A stretch of 9,471 bases of DNA from Planctomycetota bacterium (GCA_030018555.1 JASEHY010000047.1:1-9471), one strand, 5' to 3'. Numbered from the stretch's first letter, positions 1 through 5,912 are shown. Numbers and translations: made by a program. Notes: generated by a model not told the origin, from the letters alone.

Positions 1-132
1 CTGGCAAACTTTTGTCCTAATTATTTGGACCAACTCAAACGAAAGGCTGTCTCATGCCTGGGCAAAATTAAGAAGAACCCTCGATTGCTCCGTTCATTCT
101 TCCATGCATGTGATCGACCATTAAAAATCTAA
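1..132 (+). CDS. IS630-like transposase, C-terminal end (partial, runs off left edge)
   Basis: Frame 1 is open from the first base to a TAA at 130-132 and gives 43 residues. They contain LANFCPNYLDQLKRKA and then KIKKNPRLLRSFF. This resembles, from memory of the family, the C-terminus of IS630/DDE-superfamily transposases, which carry a 'PNFCP' stretch, a basic helix and an 'RxPxLxxxFxxxA' ending. The catalytic DDE residues would lie upstream, outside the window, so activity cannot be judged. No right terminal inverted repeat could be identified without the left end. The element should end between about 133 and 250, close to the start of the next gene. It could also be an old remnant, since only the tail is seen. 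Confidence 0.6.
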   Translation: MANFCPNYLDQLKRKAVSCLGKIKKNPRLLRSFFHACDRPLKI

Positions 133-254
133 TAGATGTTACATTATCTATATGAAACTCTGTAAGTAGTTCATTCCTCCTTTTCATTTCAATATTACGA
201 AGCAAAACAATCAAGGATATTTTCTTCAATATCCCCAAGGGAACCGTTGCATCA

Positions 255-728
255 GTGCTACCGGAACAAAATAGTGAGAGCGAGGCAACCACTGCACTCA
301 TCAAGAAACCCAAATTAATCACTTCAATCGGATGTGTATTTATTATTTTAGCGTCTATATTGCTTTGTGGAGAAATTGTCTTCCTGAGGGATTATGAAGC
401 CAGACTATTAGTTATCTCTTCAATGGTACTAACCATTATTATGATATTTGCCGGTGTTCAATTTATTACACTTAGACCTTGGTCAAGAATAGCATTGAAG
501 ATTTTCTCATGGTTAATTATGATATTCATTCTCATCGTTATTATTTATGATGAACTAAGTGTAGAACGTCCCATTGATTTAGAAATAATTGTAGAAATGA
601 CTTTATCTTGTCTTGTTACAATATGTTTTCTTGGTCTAATTATCATTCTACTGGGAAGCAAAGAAGTTAAGGAACTATTTGTAAGAGCAAATAAAGAAAG
701 ACAAGAATTTAATCAGAAGAAAGGGTAA
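255..728 (+). CDS. Small four-helix membrane protein, unknown function
   Basis: I do not recognise a characterised family. The 157-residue product has a short polar N-terminus (about 1-22) and four hydrophobic segments at roughly 23-44, 51-72, 81-99 and 112-133. A charged, probably cytoplasmic tail follows, with GSKEVKELF. A Trp/Arg-rich loop (LRPWSRIALK) after helix 2 is typical of many small uncharacterised inner-membrane proteins with a 'RxWAR' motif. The proposed start is GTG at 255, with only a weak AAGGGA 12 nt upstream. The frame is open back to 156, after a TGA at 153-155, but offers no ATG, GTG or TTG there. A transposase tail ends about 120 nt upstream, so the 5' end or promoter may have been altered by insertion. 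The coding sequence is more AT-rich than the comM and operon genes. Confidence 0.6.
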   Translation: MLPEQNSESEATTALIKKPKLITSIGCVFIILASILLCGEIVFLRDYEARLLVISSMVLTIIMIFAGVQFITLRPWSRIALKIFSWLIMIFILIVIIYDELSVERPIDLEIIVEMTLSCLVTICFLGLIIILLGSKEVKELFVRANKERQEFNQKKG

Positions 729-860
729 GACCGTGGGTCGTGGGACACACAGGGATTAGAGGATTACCGATTGCGTAACGGCATTGGGACAGTCCCTAAT
801 TTGGGAAAGTGGCTGTTTTCTTGACTTTTAACCATCTGTTTTATAGGAATATACATTACG
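729..860. other. Gene-free spacer with short inverted repeats
   Basis: No coding frame is supported here. The sequence contains GGGAC-A-GTCCC at 786-796, overlapping TCCC-TAATTT-GGGA at 793-806, so three alternating GGGA/TCCC blocks can form two mutually exclusive small hairpins. A further GGGAC lies near 744. They look like fragments of a dispersed repeat rather than a terminator, because no T-run follows. Confidence 0.4.
821..847 (+). promoter_or_regulatory. Possible weak sigma70-type promoter
   Basis: TTGACT at 821-826 is a good -35 match. The best -10 candidate is TATAGG at 842-847 with a short 15-nt spacer. It would serve the broken small gene and the DUF2283 gene. The -10 and spacing are poor, so this is tentative. 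Confidence 0.25.
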
Positions 861-1103
861 ATGAAGTTCACTCAATATTTCCTTTATGTCAGGCAAAGAC
901 CTGACCGTGCCCAGATAAAAAACGAGTGGCTTGAGGACACCATCAAGAATCCATCTCACACGGAAGTTCAGAAAGATGGTAGAATCAAGAAATGAAGATG
1001 GATAAAAGAAGAAGACAAAATGTTACGGGTAATATTACTGCCTGATGGCGAGACCGTTCACAATGCTTTCTTTGACAGGGATTTTAGGGGAGGAGCAAAA
1101 TGA
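861..1103 (+). pseudogene. DUF2283-partner small protein, interrupted by in-frame TGA
   Basis: ATG at 861 opens a frame that hits TGA at 993-995 after 44 codons. It then continues in the same frame without another stop to TGA at 1101-1103. Read through, it is an 80-residue protein with VRQRPDRAQIKNEWLED near the N-terminus and LPDGETVHNAFFDRDF near the C-terminus. From memory, this matches a common unnamed family of about 80 residues encoded just upstream of DUF2283 genes, with a shared 'GRIRRW' followed later by 'LRVxLLxDGETVHNAFFDR'. The TGA falls exactly where that family has its Trp (GRIKK-stop-RWIKEED), so one TGG-to-TGA change explains it. The last codons overlap the DUF2283 start as ATGA, so the ancestral pair was translationally coupled. 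Alternatives are two short peptides (861-995 and an internal ATG at 1020) or a sequencing error. The pair has the layout of a toxin-antitoxin module, but that is not demonstrated. Confidence 0.7.
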
Positions 1104-1300
1104 AGATTAAATATTTTCCCGATACCGACACTGCTTTAGTAGAATTCTCCGAGCAGAAAGTTGCCCAGACTAAAGAGATAAATGAGAATATCTATATAGA
1201 TGTGGATGCTTCCGGCAATCTGGTGGCAATGACCATTGAACATGCCCGGCAACAAGCAAATCTGCCTCATCTATCTTACGACCAAGTGGGTAAATATTAA
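1100..1300 (+). CDS. DUF2283 family small protein
   Basis: This 66-residue protein matches the DUF2283 pattern: MKIKYFPDTDTALVEF at the start, a central acidic ENIYIDVDASGNLVAM beta-hairpin, and an IEHARQQA helix. The family is small and beta-rich and has no established biochemical role. It is frequently paired with a second small gene, which suggests a two-gene module. An excellent GGGGAGGAG Shine-Dalgarno (about 1088-1096) lies within the 3' end of the preceding broken gene, and the start overlaps that gene's stop (ATGA). It is intact while its partner carries a nonsense codon. If this is a toxin-antitoxin-like pair, this would fit retention of a protective partner, but that is inference. 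The stop is TAA, followed by a palindromic repeat. Confidence 0.8.
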   Translation: MKIKYFPDTDTALVEFSEQKVAQTKEINENIYIDVDASGNLVAMTIEHARQQANLPHLSYDQVGKY

Positions 1301-1311
1301 TATGAACTTAA

Positions 1312-1361
1312 CCCCCTCAACCTCCTCTCTCCCCAATGGGGAGAGGGTTAGGGTGAGGGGG
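1312..1361. repeat. 50-nt palindromic repeat (C/G-rich hairpin)
   Basis: The outer arms are CCCCCTCA (1312-1319) and TGAGGGGG (1354-1361). The inner arms are CTCTCCCC (1327-1334) and GGGGAGAG (1338-1345), with an AAT loop and a small internal bulge. The motif GGGGAGAGGGTTAGGGTGAG is, from memory, a sequence seen as a dispersed intergenic repeat in many uncultured bacterial genomes. No T-run follows on either strand, so it is not a classical intrinsic terminator, although it could attenuate transcription into comM. It sits between the DUF2283 stop and the comM start. Confidence 0.7.
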
Positions 1362-1387
1362 AACTTTGAAATCCCATACGATTAATT

Positions 1388-2941
1388 ATGCTAAGCAAGG
1401 TCATCAGCACTGCGGTAAAAGGCATAGAGGCATATCCATTAGAGATAGAGGTTGATATCAGACGGGGACATATGCCTAATATCACCCTGGTCGGACTACC
1501 TGATACAGCGGTGAAAGAGAGCATCTCCCGTATTCGCACCGCCTTTTCTAACGCCAATTATAAGTTCCCGTCTCAAAGTAAAGTAACAATCAATCTGGCG
1601 CCGGCTGATATAAAAAAAGAAGGACCTATTTATGATTTGCCAATTGCCCTCGGCATACTTGCTTCCGTAGAAGTGATTAATCATAATTCACTTAAAGATT
1701 ATGCTGTCATCGGTGAATTGGCACTGAATAGTAATATCAGACCGGTAAAGGGTGTGCTTTCAATGGCAATGCTCTGTAAAGAAAAAGGTATCAAAGGAAT
1801 AATCCTTCCCGCAGAGAATGCCACTGAAGCGTCTGTTGTTGAGGGTTTGGAAGTTATAGGAATAAAAAATCTGATAGAGGCAGTTGGTTTTCTTAATAAT
1901 AAAATACAGATTAGACCACTTGAGACTGATATAAATGAAGTATATTCACAACAGACAGATTATGATATTGATTTCTCAGAGGTCAAGGGCAATGAGTATG
2001 TAAAACGTGCCTTAACCGTTGCTTCAGCAGGCGGTCATAATGTCCTGATGATAGGCCCGCCCGGGTCAGGAAAGACTATGCTCACCCGAAGGATTCCTAC
2101 CATCCTGCCTGACCTTACACTTCAGGAGGCACTGGAAACCACTCGCATCCACAGTATCAGCGGATTATTGCCACCGGGACAGGCGCTTATTGTTACCAGA
2201 CCTTTCCGCTCACCACACCATACCCTCTCAGAACCGGGATTATTGGGAGGCGGGGCATTCCCGCGGCCAGGTGAAATTAGTTTATCGCATAATGGTATTC
2301 TTTTCCTTGATGAACTACCTGAATTCCACCGCAATCTTTTAGAGGGCTTACGACAACCATTAGAAGAAGGAACAATTACTATTGGACGAGCCGCGGCATC
2401 AGTAACTTATCCTGCCAAATTTGTCTTGATTGCGGCAATGAATCCCTGTCCCTGCGGGTTTTATGGAGACAATAAAAAGGAATGCCACTGCACACCTTAT
2501 CAGATACAGAAATACCGTTCCAAAATCTCAGGTCCCCTACTTGATAGAATAGATATTCATATTGAAGTCCCATCTATTGCTTATCGTGATTTAGTTAATA
2601 AGCGAGAAGGCACATCATCAACCGAGATGAAAAAACAGGTTATTGAGGCACGGAAGATTCAGGCGCAGAGATTTAAGGATGACCCCAGCACCCGTACGGG
2701 TGCTGGGCTGACCAACAGCCGGATGAATAACAGACAGATAAAAAAGTATTGTAAGATTGATGAATCATCTGATGCGTTATTAAAACAAGCGATAGACGAA
2801 TTAGGGCTTTCGGCAAGGGCTTACACGAGAATTCTTAAAGTAGCAAGAACTATTTCCGACATAGAACACTCCGAGCATATCCAGCCGGAACACATCTCCG
2901 AAGCCATCCAGTATCGCAGTCTTGACCGTAGCATTATTTAA
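1388..2941 (+). CDS. comM: ComM/YifB family AAA+ ATPase (magnesium chelatase-like)
   Basis: The 517-residue length is normal for the YifB/ComM family. ComM is a hexameric helicase that promotes branch migration when transformed DNA is integrated; the 'Mg chelatase' label reflects only homology. The N-terminal ChlI-like domain covers about 1-170, with VGLPDTAVKES at 35-45 and NLAPADIKKEGP at 69-80. Next come Walker A GPPGSGKT (223-230), RSPHHT (274-279), Walker B ILFLDEL (304-310), and the family Cys pattern NPCPCG (352-357) with CHC (366-368). SGPLLDRIDI (381-390) leads into a C-terminal helical domain with ARAYTRILKVART. Residues 433-440 are encoded by a perfect 24-bp palindrome and appear to be extra relative to homologues. 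ATG 1388 begins the conserved MLSKV N-terminus but has no recognisable Shine-Dalgarno. It appears monocistronic and converges on the histidine kinase gene. Confidence 0.95.
   Translation: MLSKVISTAVKGIEAYPLEIEVDIRRGHMPNITLVGLPDTAVKESISRIRTAFSNANYKFPSQSKVTINLAPADIKKEGPIYDLPIALGILASVEVINHNSLKDYAVIGELALNSNIRPVKGVLSMAMLCKEKGIKGIILPAENATEASVVEGLEVIGIKNLIEAVGFLNNKIQIRPLETDINEVYSQQTDYDIDFSEVKGNEYVKRALTVASAGGHNVLMIGPPGSGKTMLTRRIPTILPDLTLQEALETTRIHSISGLLPPGQALIVTRPFRSPHHTLSEPGLLGGGAFPRPGEISLSHNGILFLDELPEFHRNLLEGLRQPLEEGTITIGRAAASVTYPAKFVLIAAMNPCPCGFYGDNKKECHCTPYQIQKYRSKISGPLLDRIDIHIEVPSIAYRDLVNKREGTSSTEMKKQVIEARKIQAQRFKDDPSTRTGAGLTNSRMNNRQIKKYCKIDESSDALLKQAIDELGLSARAYTRILKVARTISDIEHSEHIQPEHISEAIQYRSLDRSII
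2684..2707. repeat. Perfect 24-bp palindrome inside comM
   Basis: The half-site CCCAGCACCCGT is followed immediately by its exact reverse complement, with no spacer. It encodes PSTRTGAG (residues 433-440 of ComM), exactly eight codons in frame. A second small inverted repeat, GGCTG-ACCAA-CAGCC (2706-2720), overlaps its right end. The location is the variable loop before the conserved NS-M--RQIKKYC helix. Confidence 0.85.
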
Positions 2942-3060
2942 GTTCTATCTTACACCGTTAGTATCTAATGAAGATAATTCTTAAAAAATTAGAGGTGCTT
3001 CATCAATTTTTAGGTGGTCAAAATAATGGTTAACAAAGACAAAATGGGAATCTGTCTGGC
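2942..3060. other. Convergent intergenic gap, no gene seen
   Basis: This 119-nt stretch lies between the comM stop and the histidine kinase stop. It holds an imperfect AT-rich inverted repeat, CTTAAAAAATT (about 2979-2989) against AATTTTTAGG (about 3006-3015). That could act weakly as a bidirectional terminator, but I see no GC-rich stem plus T-run. The only short frames are 12-22 codons long and resemble nothing I know. Confidence 0.35.
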
Positions 3061-4548
3061 TTAATATCCCTCACGGGATGCGTTGCTACTGTCCCTTACG
3101 GGAGGCGTATGCTCTGGCTGATCTCGAATAAATAATCGCTTGTTCATACCAGCCGGTGCTTTAGGCAGAGTAAAACTAAAACAACTCCCCTTCCCTTCCT
3201 CACTTTCCACCCATATTTTACCGCCGTGTATCTGGACAATATACTTTACAATGGCTAATCCCAGCCCTGTTCCATCTTTTTCCACAGACTGAGCATTTTC
3301 TGCTCGGTAGAATTCATCAAATATTTTGGGTATGTCAGAGGCAGGTATACCTATACCTGTGTCAGAAATCTTTACCAGAATTTGATTGCCTTCCTCTTCG
3401 GCTTCAATCTGAACTCTACCTTTTTGTGGTGTATATTTAACTGCATTGATAATCAGATTAATAAAGAGGTGTTCAAGGTTGGTCTTATCGGCATTCACCA
3501 TAGGAAGAGAAGGCGGTATATTTATCTGCAGAGTGATATTTTTGCTATCAGGCCTGATGTGCGTAGTTTCAATTGCCTCACTAATTAGCTCTTGGAGCGA
3601 AAATGACGTTATCTGAACATCCCGTCGGGCTTTTATCCGAGAAAGGTTTAAGAGGTCCTTGACAAAATGAATGAGATTAAAAGTTCGTCGTTCAGCTCGT
3701 TGAATCATATCAAATTGTTTTTCGTTGACCTTGCCTACCATCCCTTCAATAACCACTTTTAGACAACTTTGCACTGTTGCCAGGTCAGATTTGAGGTCAT
3801 GGGCGACCCTTAGAACATACTCGGATTTTAACCGGTCCTGGTCCTTCAGATCATTATTGGCTTCGTGCAATAATCTTTCTTTCTCACGCAGTTTTTTGGA
3901 AATGGATGTTGCCATAAAAACTGATAAATAGATAGTGGTAATAAAAACGCCGGAAATGCCCATAATGTATAATTTATTCTTATGGAGGTCCGCTCCGATA
4001 TATCGGGTCAGGCAATAATGAGGAATGATATCATTGTATTCAAGAGTGACCAGAAGAACAAAAAGGATAGTAGCGATGGTGGCTTGAAAATAACTTGCTC
4101 TGGCAGACAAGAGAATGCTGGCAATAATCATATGGAAGATGAAATAAAATATGAATGGATTCTCTACTCCACCTGAGAAATGAAGTAATAGTGTCAAACT
4201 AAGCAGGTCCAGAAAAATCTGGAAGTCAACCATTCTGCCGGCGATTTTTACTAAAACGGCAGATGTTTTCTTGAACATAAAGTATCTGGCATAAAACCAA
4301 AAGCAGAAATTATATAATGCCAGAAAAATCGCAATCAGGGTAAGTGACAGGATGGGAAGGTTAAGGTCAAGGACATTATGAGTGAGCCAGATAATAAATA
4401 GAACGCCCACTACCGCAATCCATCTCAGACGAATCAGCCAGTTAATTCGGGCGATTAATTCTGCTTCTCCAATGGCTGGTTCCTTAGGATAAGGAGAAGT
4501 TTCTAATCCTTGTAATGTCTTTGAGAAATTATTTAACATTCTATTCAA
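3061..4548 (-). CDS. Membrane histidine kinase with RegB-like quinone-sensing motif
   Basis: This 495-residue sensor kinase has about six membrane helices at roughly 38-58, 64-86, 107-124, 131-149, 155-170 and 193-214. A coiled-coil linker (about 218-240) follows. The DHp box is HDLKSDLA with phospho-acceptor His250. The ATPase domain shows the N box (NLIINAVKYTP), G1 DTGIGIP (396-402), F box FDEFYR and G2 GTGLGL (426-431). Residues 126-132 read GGVENPF at the junction of helices 3 and 4. GGXXNPF is the ubiquinone-sensing heptapeptide of RegB/PrrB, and the LRWIAVVG stretch before helix 1 also recalls RegB. Redox or quinone sensing is therefore inferred. The DHp lacks the usual Pro of HELRTPL. 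The start is TTG 4548, 5 nt after AGGT; ATG 4539 is the alternative. The last 15 residues are encoded by two tandem hairpin repeats. It lies 28 nt downstream of its probable partner regulator. Confidence 0.9.
   Translation of the reverse strand: MNRMLNNFSKTLQGLETSPYPKEPAIGEAELIARINWLIRLRWIAVVGVLFIIWLTHNVLDLNLPILSLTLIAIFLALYNFCFWFYARYFMFKKTSAVLVKIAGRMVDFQIFLDLLSLTLLLHFSGGVENPFIFYFIFHMIIASILLSARASYFQATIATILFVLLVTLEYNDIIPHYCLTRYIGADLHKNKLYIMGISGVFITTIYLSVFMATSISKKLREKERLLHEANNDLKDQDRLKSEYVLRVAHDLKSDLATVQSCLKVVIEGMVGKVNEKQFDMIQRAERRTFNLIHFVKDLLNLSRIKARRDVQITSFSLQELISEAIETTHIRPDSKNITLQINIPPSLPMVNADKTNLEHLFINLIINAVKYTPQKGRVQIEAEEEGNQILVKISDTGIGIPASDIPKIFDEFYRAENAQSVEKDGTGLGLAIVKYIVQIHGGKIWVESEEGKGSCFSFTLPKAPAGMNKRLFIRDQPEHTPPVRDSSNASREGY
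3066..3108 (-). repeat. Two tandem 25-bp hairpin repeats in kinase 3' end
   Basis: On the plus strand ATCCCTCACGGGATGCGT (3066-3083) and GTCCCTTACGGGAGGCGT (3091-3108) are direct repeats, 15 of 18 identical, with a 25-nt period. Each folds on itself: ATCCC/GGGAT and TCCC/GGGA. In the minus-strand RNA the four-base loops read GUGA and GUAA, both GNRA tetraloops. They supply the last 15 codons and lie just before the TAA stop of the kinase gene. Confidence 0.7.
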
Positions 4549-4557
4549 ACATACCTG

Positions 4558-4573
4558 CCCCGCCGAGGCGAGG
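4558..4573 (-). repeat. GC-rich hairpin between response regulator and kinase
   Basis: In the minus-strand transcript the element reads CCTCGCC-TC-GGCGGGG, a seven-pair stem with one G-U pair. It almost fills the 28-nt gap between the two genes. The kinase's only Shine-Dalgarno-like AGG (4554-4556) is immediately downstream of the stem. The hairpin could influence kinase translation, or be another small dispersed repeat. Confidence 0.55.
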
Positions 4574-4576
4574 GAG

Positions 4577-4981
4577 TTAGTTAGTGTGGTTTTGACGATG
4601 AAGCAGTTCTTCTACGCGGGCGACCAGAACATCAATCTCAATGGGTTTTTCCGCATAATCATCCGCTTCCGTATGTAATCCCATTTCTACCGTGTAAGTG
4701 CTCGTAGGAATATTTTGCCCCACCGCGGTTAGTAACAGCACAGGTATTTGAACATATTTGGGATTACTTTTAAGTTCCTTACACATTTCAAATCCGTGCT
4801 TCTTGGGCATCATTACATCCAGAATAATTAAATCCGGTTTTTCCCGCTCAACTTTTTCCAGGCCCTCTTGACCATTGCACGCGGTAACTACCTGATAAGA
4901 TTTGTTTTCTAACATTATCTTGGTTGCCTCAACAAAATCAGAGTCGTCATCAACCATTAGGATTTTTGCTTTCGTTGGCAT
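4577..4981 (-). CDS. Single-domain (CheY-like) response regulator
   Basis: The 134-residue protein is a bare receiver domain. It has the acidic pocket VDDD (10-13), phospho-acceptor Asp55 in LILDVMMP-type context (IILDVMMPKK), Thr85 in the LLLTA strand, and Lys112 in the AEKP motif. There is no output domain. A short extra stretch (GQNIPTSTYTVEMG, 88-101) precedes the last helix. ATG 4981 is chosen because AAAGGAGG lies 6 nt upstream (4988-4995). The frame extends upstream to 5062, but those residues are only metF read in another frame. The start overlaps the metF 3' end by 32 nt, which indicates translational coupling. Phosphorylation by the downstream kinase is inferred from adjacency. The target may be a protein rather than DNA, since no DNA-binding domain is present. 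Confidence 0.93.
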   Translation of the reverse strand: MPTKAKILMVDDDSDFVEATKIMLENKSYQVVTACNGQEGLEKVEREKPDLIILDVMMPKKHGFEMCKELKSNPKYVQIPVLLLTAVGQNIPTSTYTVEMGLHTEADDYAEKPIEIDVLVARVEELLHRQNHTN

Positions 4982-5912
4982 TAGAATCCTCCTTTCTAAT
5001 AGGTGGTCTTGGGAGTAAGCCCACTCTCTCCACAATCTTTGGCACGATGCTTTCCCAGGCAACAGCCATTATGTGTATGCCCTGCACGCCTTCAATTTTT
5101 CTTACTCTTTCAATTGTCTCCGTACATATTTTTATTCCCTCCTCTTTTACATCCTTTGCCTTTTCCATACGACTGACAATCTCATCGGGTATTCTTAAGC
5201 CGGCTACATTTTCTTTCATATATTTAGCCATTTTAGCGGATTTTATAGGTATGACTCCTGCTAAAATATGGGTTTTTTTATGCAGTTCTTTCTTGCGGAC
5301 CAATTTCATCCATTCTTCAAATTTCTCTACATCAAAAACAGCTTGTGTCTGGATGAAATCTGTTCCTGCAGATATCTTTTTTGATAGACGGATGACTCTA
5401 AATTCAAAAGGGTCAGCAAACGGATTCTCGGCAGCACCGATGAAAAGACGGGGGGCGACATCAATATCTGCGCCACTCATAAACTTCTTTTCATCACGCA
5501 TCTTTTTTAGCATCTGAATCAATTGAATAGAGTCAATATCAAAAACATTCTTTGAGGTTGGATGGTCACCGAATTTCTGATGGTCGCCTGATAGGCATAA
5601 TACATTGTTGATACCATGAGCCGCAGCTCCCAGGACATCACTCTGTATGGCAATGCGATTTCTATCCCGAGTAACTATCTGGATGACCGGGTCAAGTCCG
5701 CGTTGTTTCAGAAGTATACCGGCTGCAATACTGGACATCCGGACAATGGCGGTCTGGTTATCTGTGATATTAATGGCATCCGCACAATCGCCCAGAAGTT
5801 TGGCTTTCTTGTGAATATCTTCGGGGTCAGCCCCTCGGGGCGGACCTAATTCGGCGGTTACAGCAAATTCACCACTTGCTAAAACCTTTTCTAAATTGCT
5901 ATCGGTTTTCAT
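4950..5912 (-). CDS. metF: Methylenetetrahydrofolate reductase, MetF subunit
   Basis: MetF is the FAD-containing TIM-barrel enzyme that reduces 5,10-methylene-THF to 5-methyl-THF. In acetogenic metabolism this is the last reductive step of the methyl branch. The 320 residues cover the whole barrel. FAVTAELGPPRG has Glu21, matching the family's catalytic acid. DAINITDNQ (45-53), VIQIVTRDRNR (76-86) and VLCLSGDHQ with Asp110 (the folate/flavin-site Asp) follow. APRLFIGAAENPF, GTDFIQTQAVFD and HILAGVIPIKS come later in order. The C-terminus GIHIMAVAWESIVPKIVERVGL closes the barrel. The start ATG overlaps the metV stop as ATGA (5909-5912). It lies directly downstream of metV, so MetF probably receives electrons through MetV and HdrA rather than binding NAD(P)H itself. 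The stop is TGA, doubled in frame. Confidence 0.95.
   Translation of the reverse strand: MKTDSNLEKVLASGEFAVTAELGPPRGADPEDIHKKAKLLGDCADAINITDNQTAIVRMSSIAAGILLKQRGLDPVIQIVTRDRNRIAIQSDVLGAAAHGINNVLCLSGDHQKFGDHPTSKNVFDIDSIQLIQMLKKMRDEKKFMSGADIDVAPRLFIGAAENPFADPFEFRVIRLSKKISAGTDFIQTQAVFDVEKFEEWMKLVRKKELHKKTHILAGVIPIKSAKMAKYMKENVAGLRIPDEIVSRMEKAKDVKEEGIKICTETIERVRKIEGVQGIHIMAVAWESIVPKIVERVGLLPRPPIRKEDSNANESKNPNG
4988..4995 (-). promoter_or_regulatory. Strong Shine-Dalgarno inside metF that sets the regulator start
   Basis: AAAGGAGG on the minus strand lies 6 nt before ATG 4981, inside the last codons of metF. It decides the start of the response regulator in favour of 4981 over the longer frame. 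Confidence 0.85.

Noticed and set aside
68..322. 84-codon minus-strand frame
   Set aside because: It overlaps both the transposase tail and the membrane protein start, and has no family resemblance or ribosome site that I can see.
993..995. TGA recoded as Trp (alternative genetic code)
   Set aside because: TGA ends metV and metF in ordinary positions, including an ATGA coupling, and Trp is encoded by TGG elsewhere. A nonsense mutation is simpler.
1312..1361. Intrinsic terminator for the DUF2283 gene
   Set aside because: The stem is strong but no T-run follows on either strand. It fits a dispersed palindromic repeat better.
1388..2941. Magnesium chelatase of chlorophyll synthesis
   Set aside because: Length, CPCG/CHC cysteines and the N-terminal domain fit ComM/YifB. 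There are no chlorophyll genes nearby.
2968..3033. Short 21-codon frame starting ATG 2968
   Set aside because: It has no ribosome site and no recognisable similarity, and its length is expected by chance in an AT-rich gap.
3066..3108. CRISPR repeats
   Set aside because: There are only two imperfect copies with a 25-nt period and no unique spacers of proper length, and they lie inside a gene.
4982..5062. Longer start for the response regulator, adding 27 residues
   Set aside because: The extra residues are metF read in another frame and do not fit a receiver domain. A perfect AAAGGAGG precedes ATG 4981.
4924..5517. 197-codon open frame on the plus strand
   Set aside because: It is antisense to metF, is low-complexity Ser/Phe-rich, and has no recognisable domain. 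MetF is strongly supported on the other strand.
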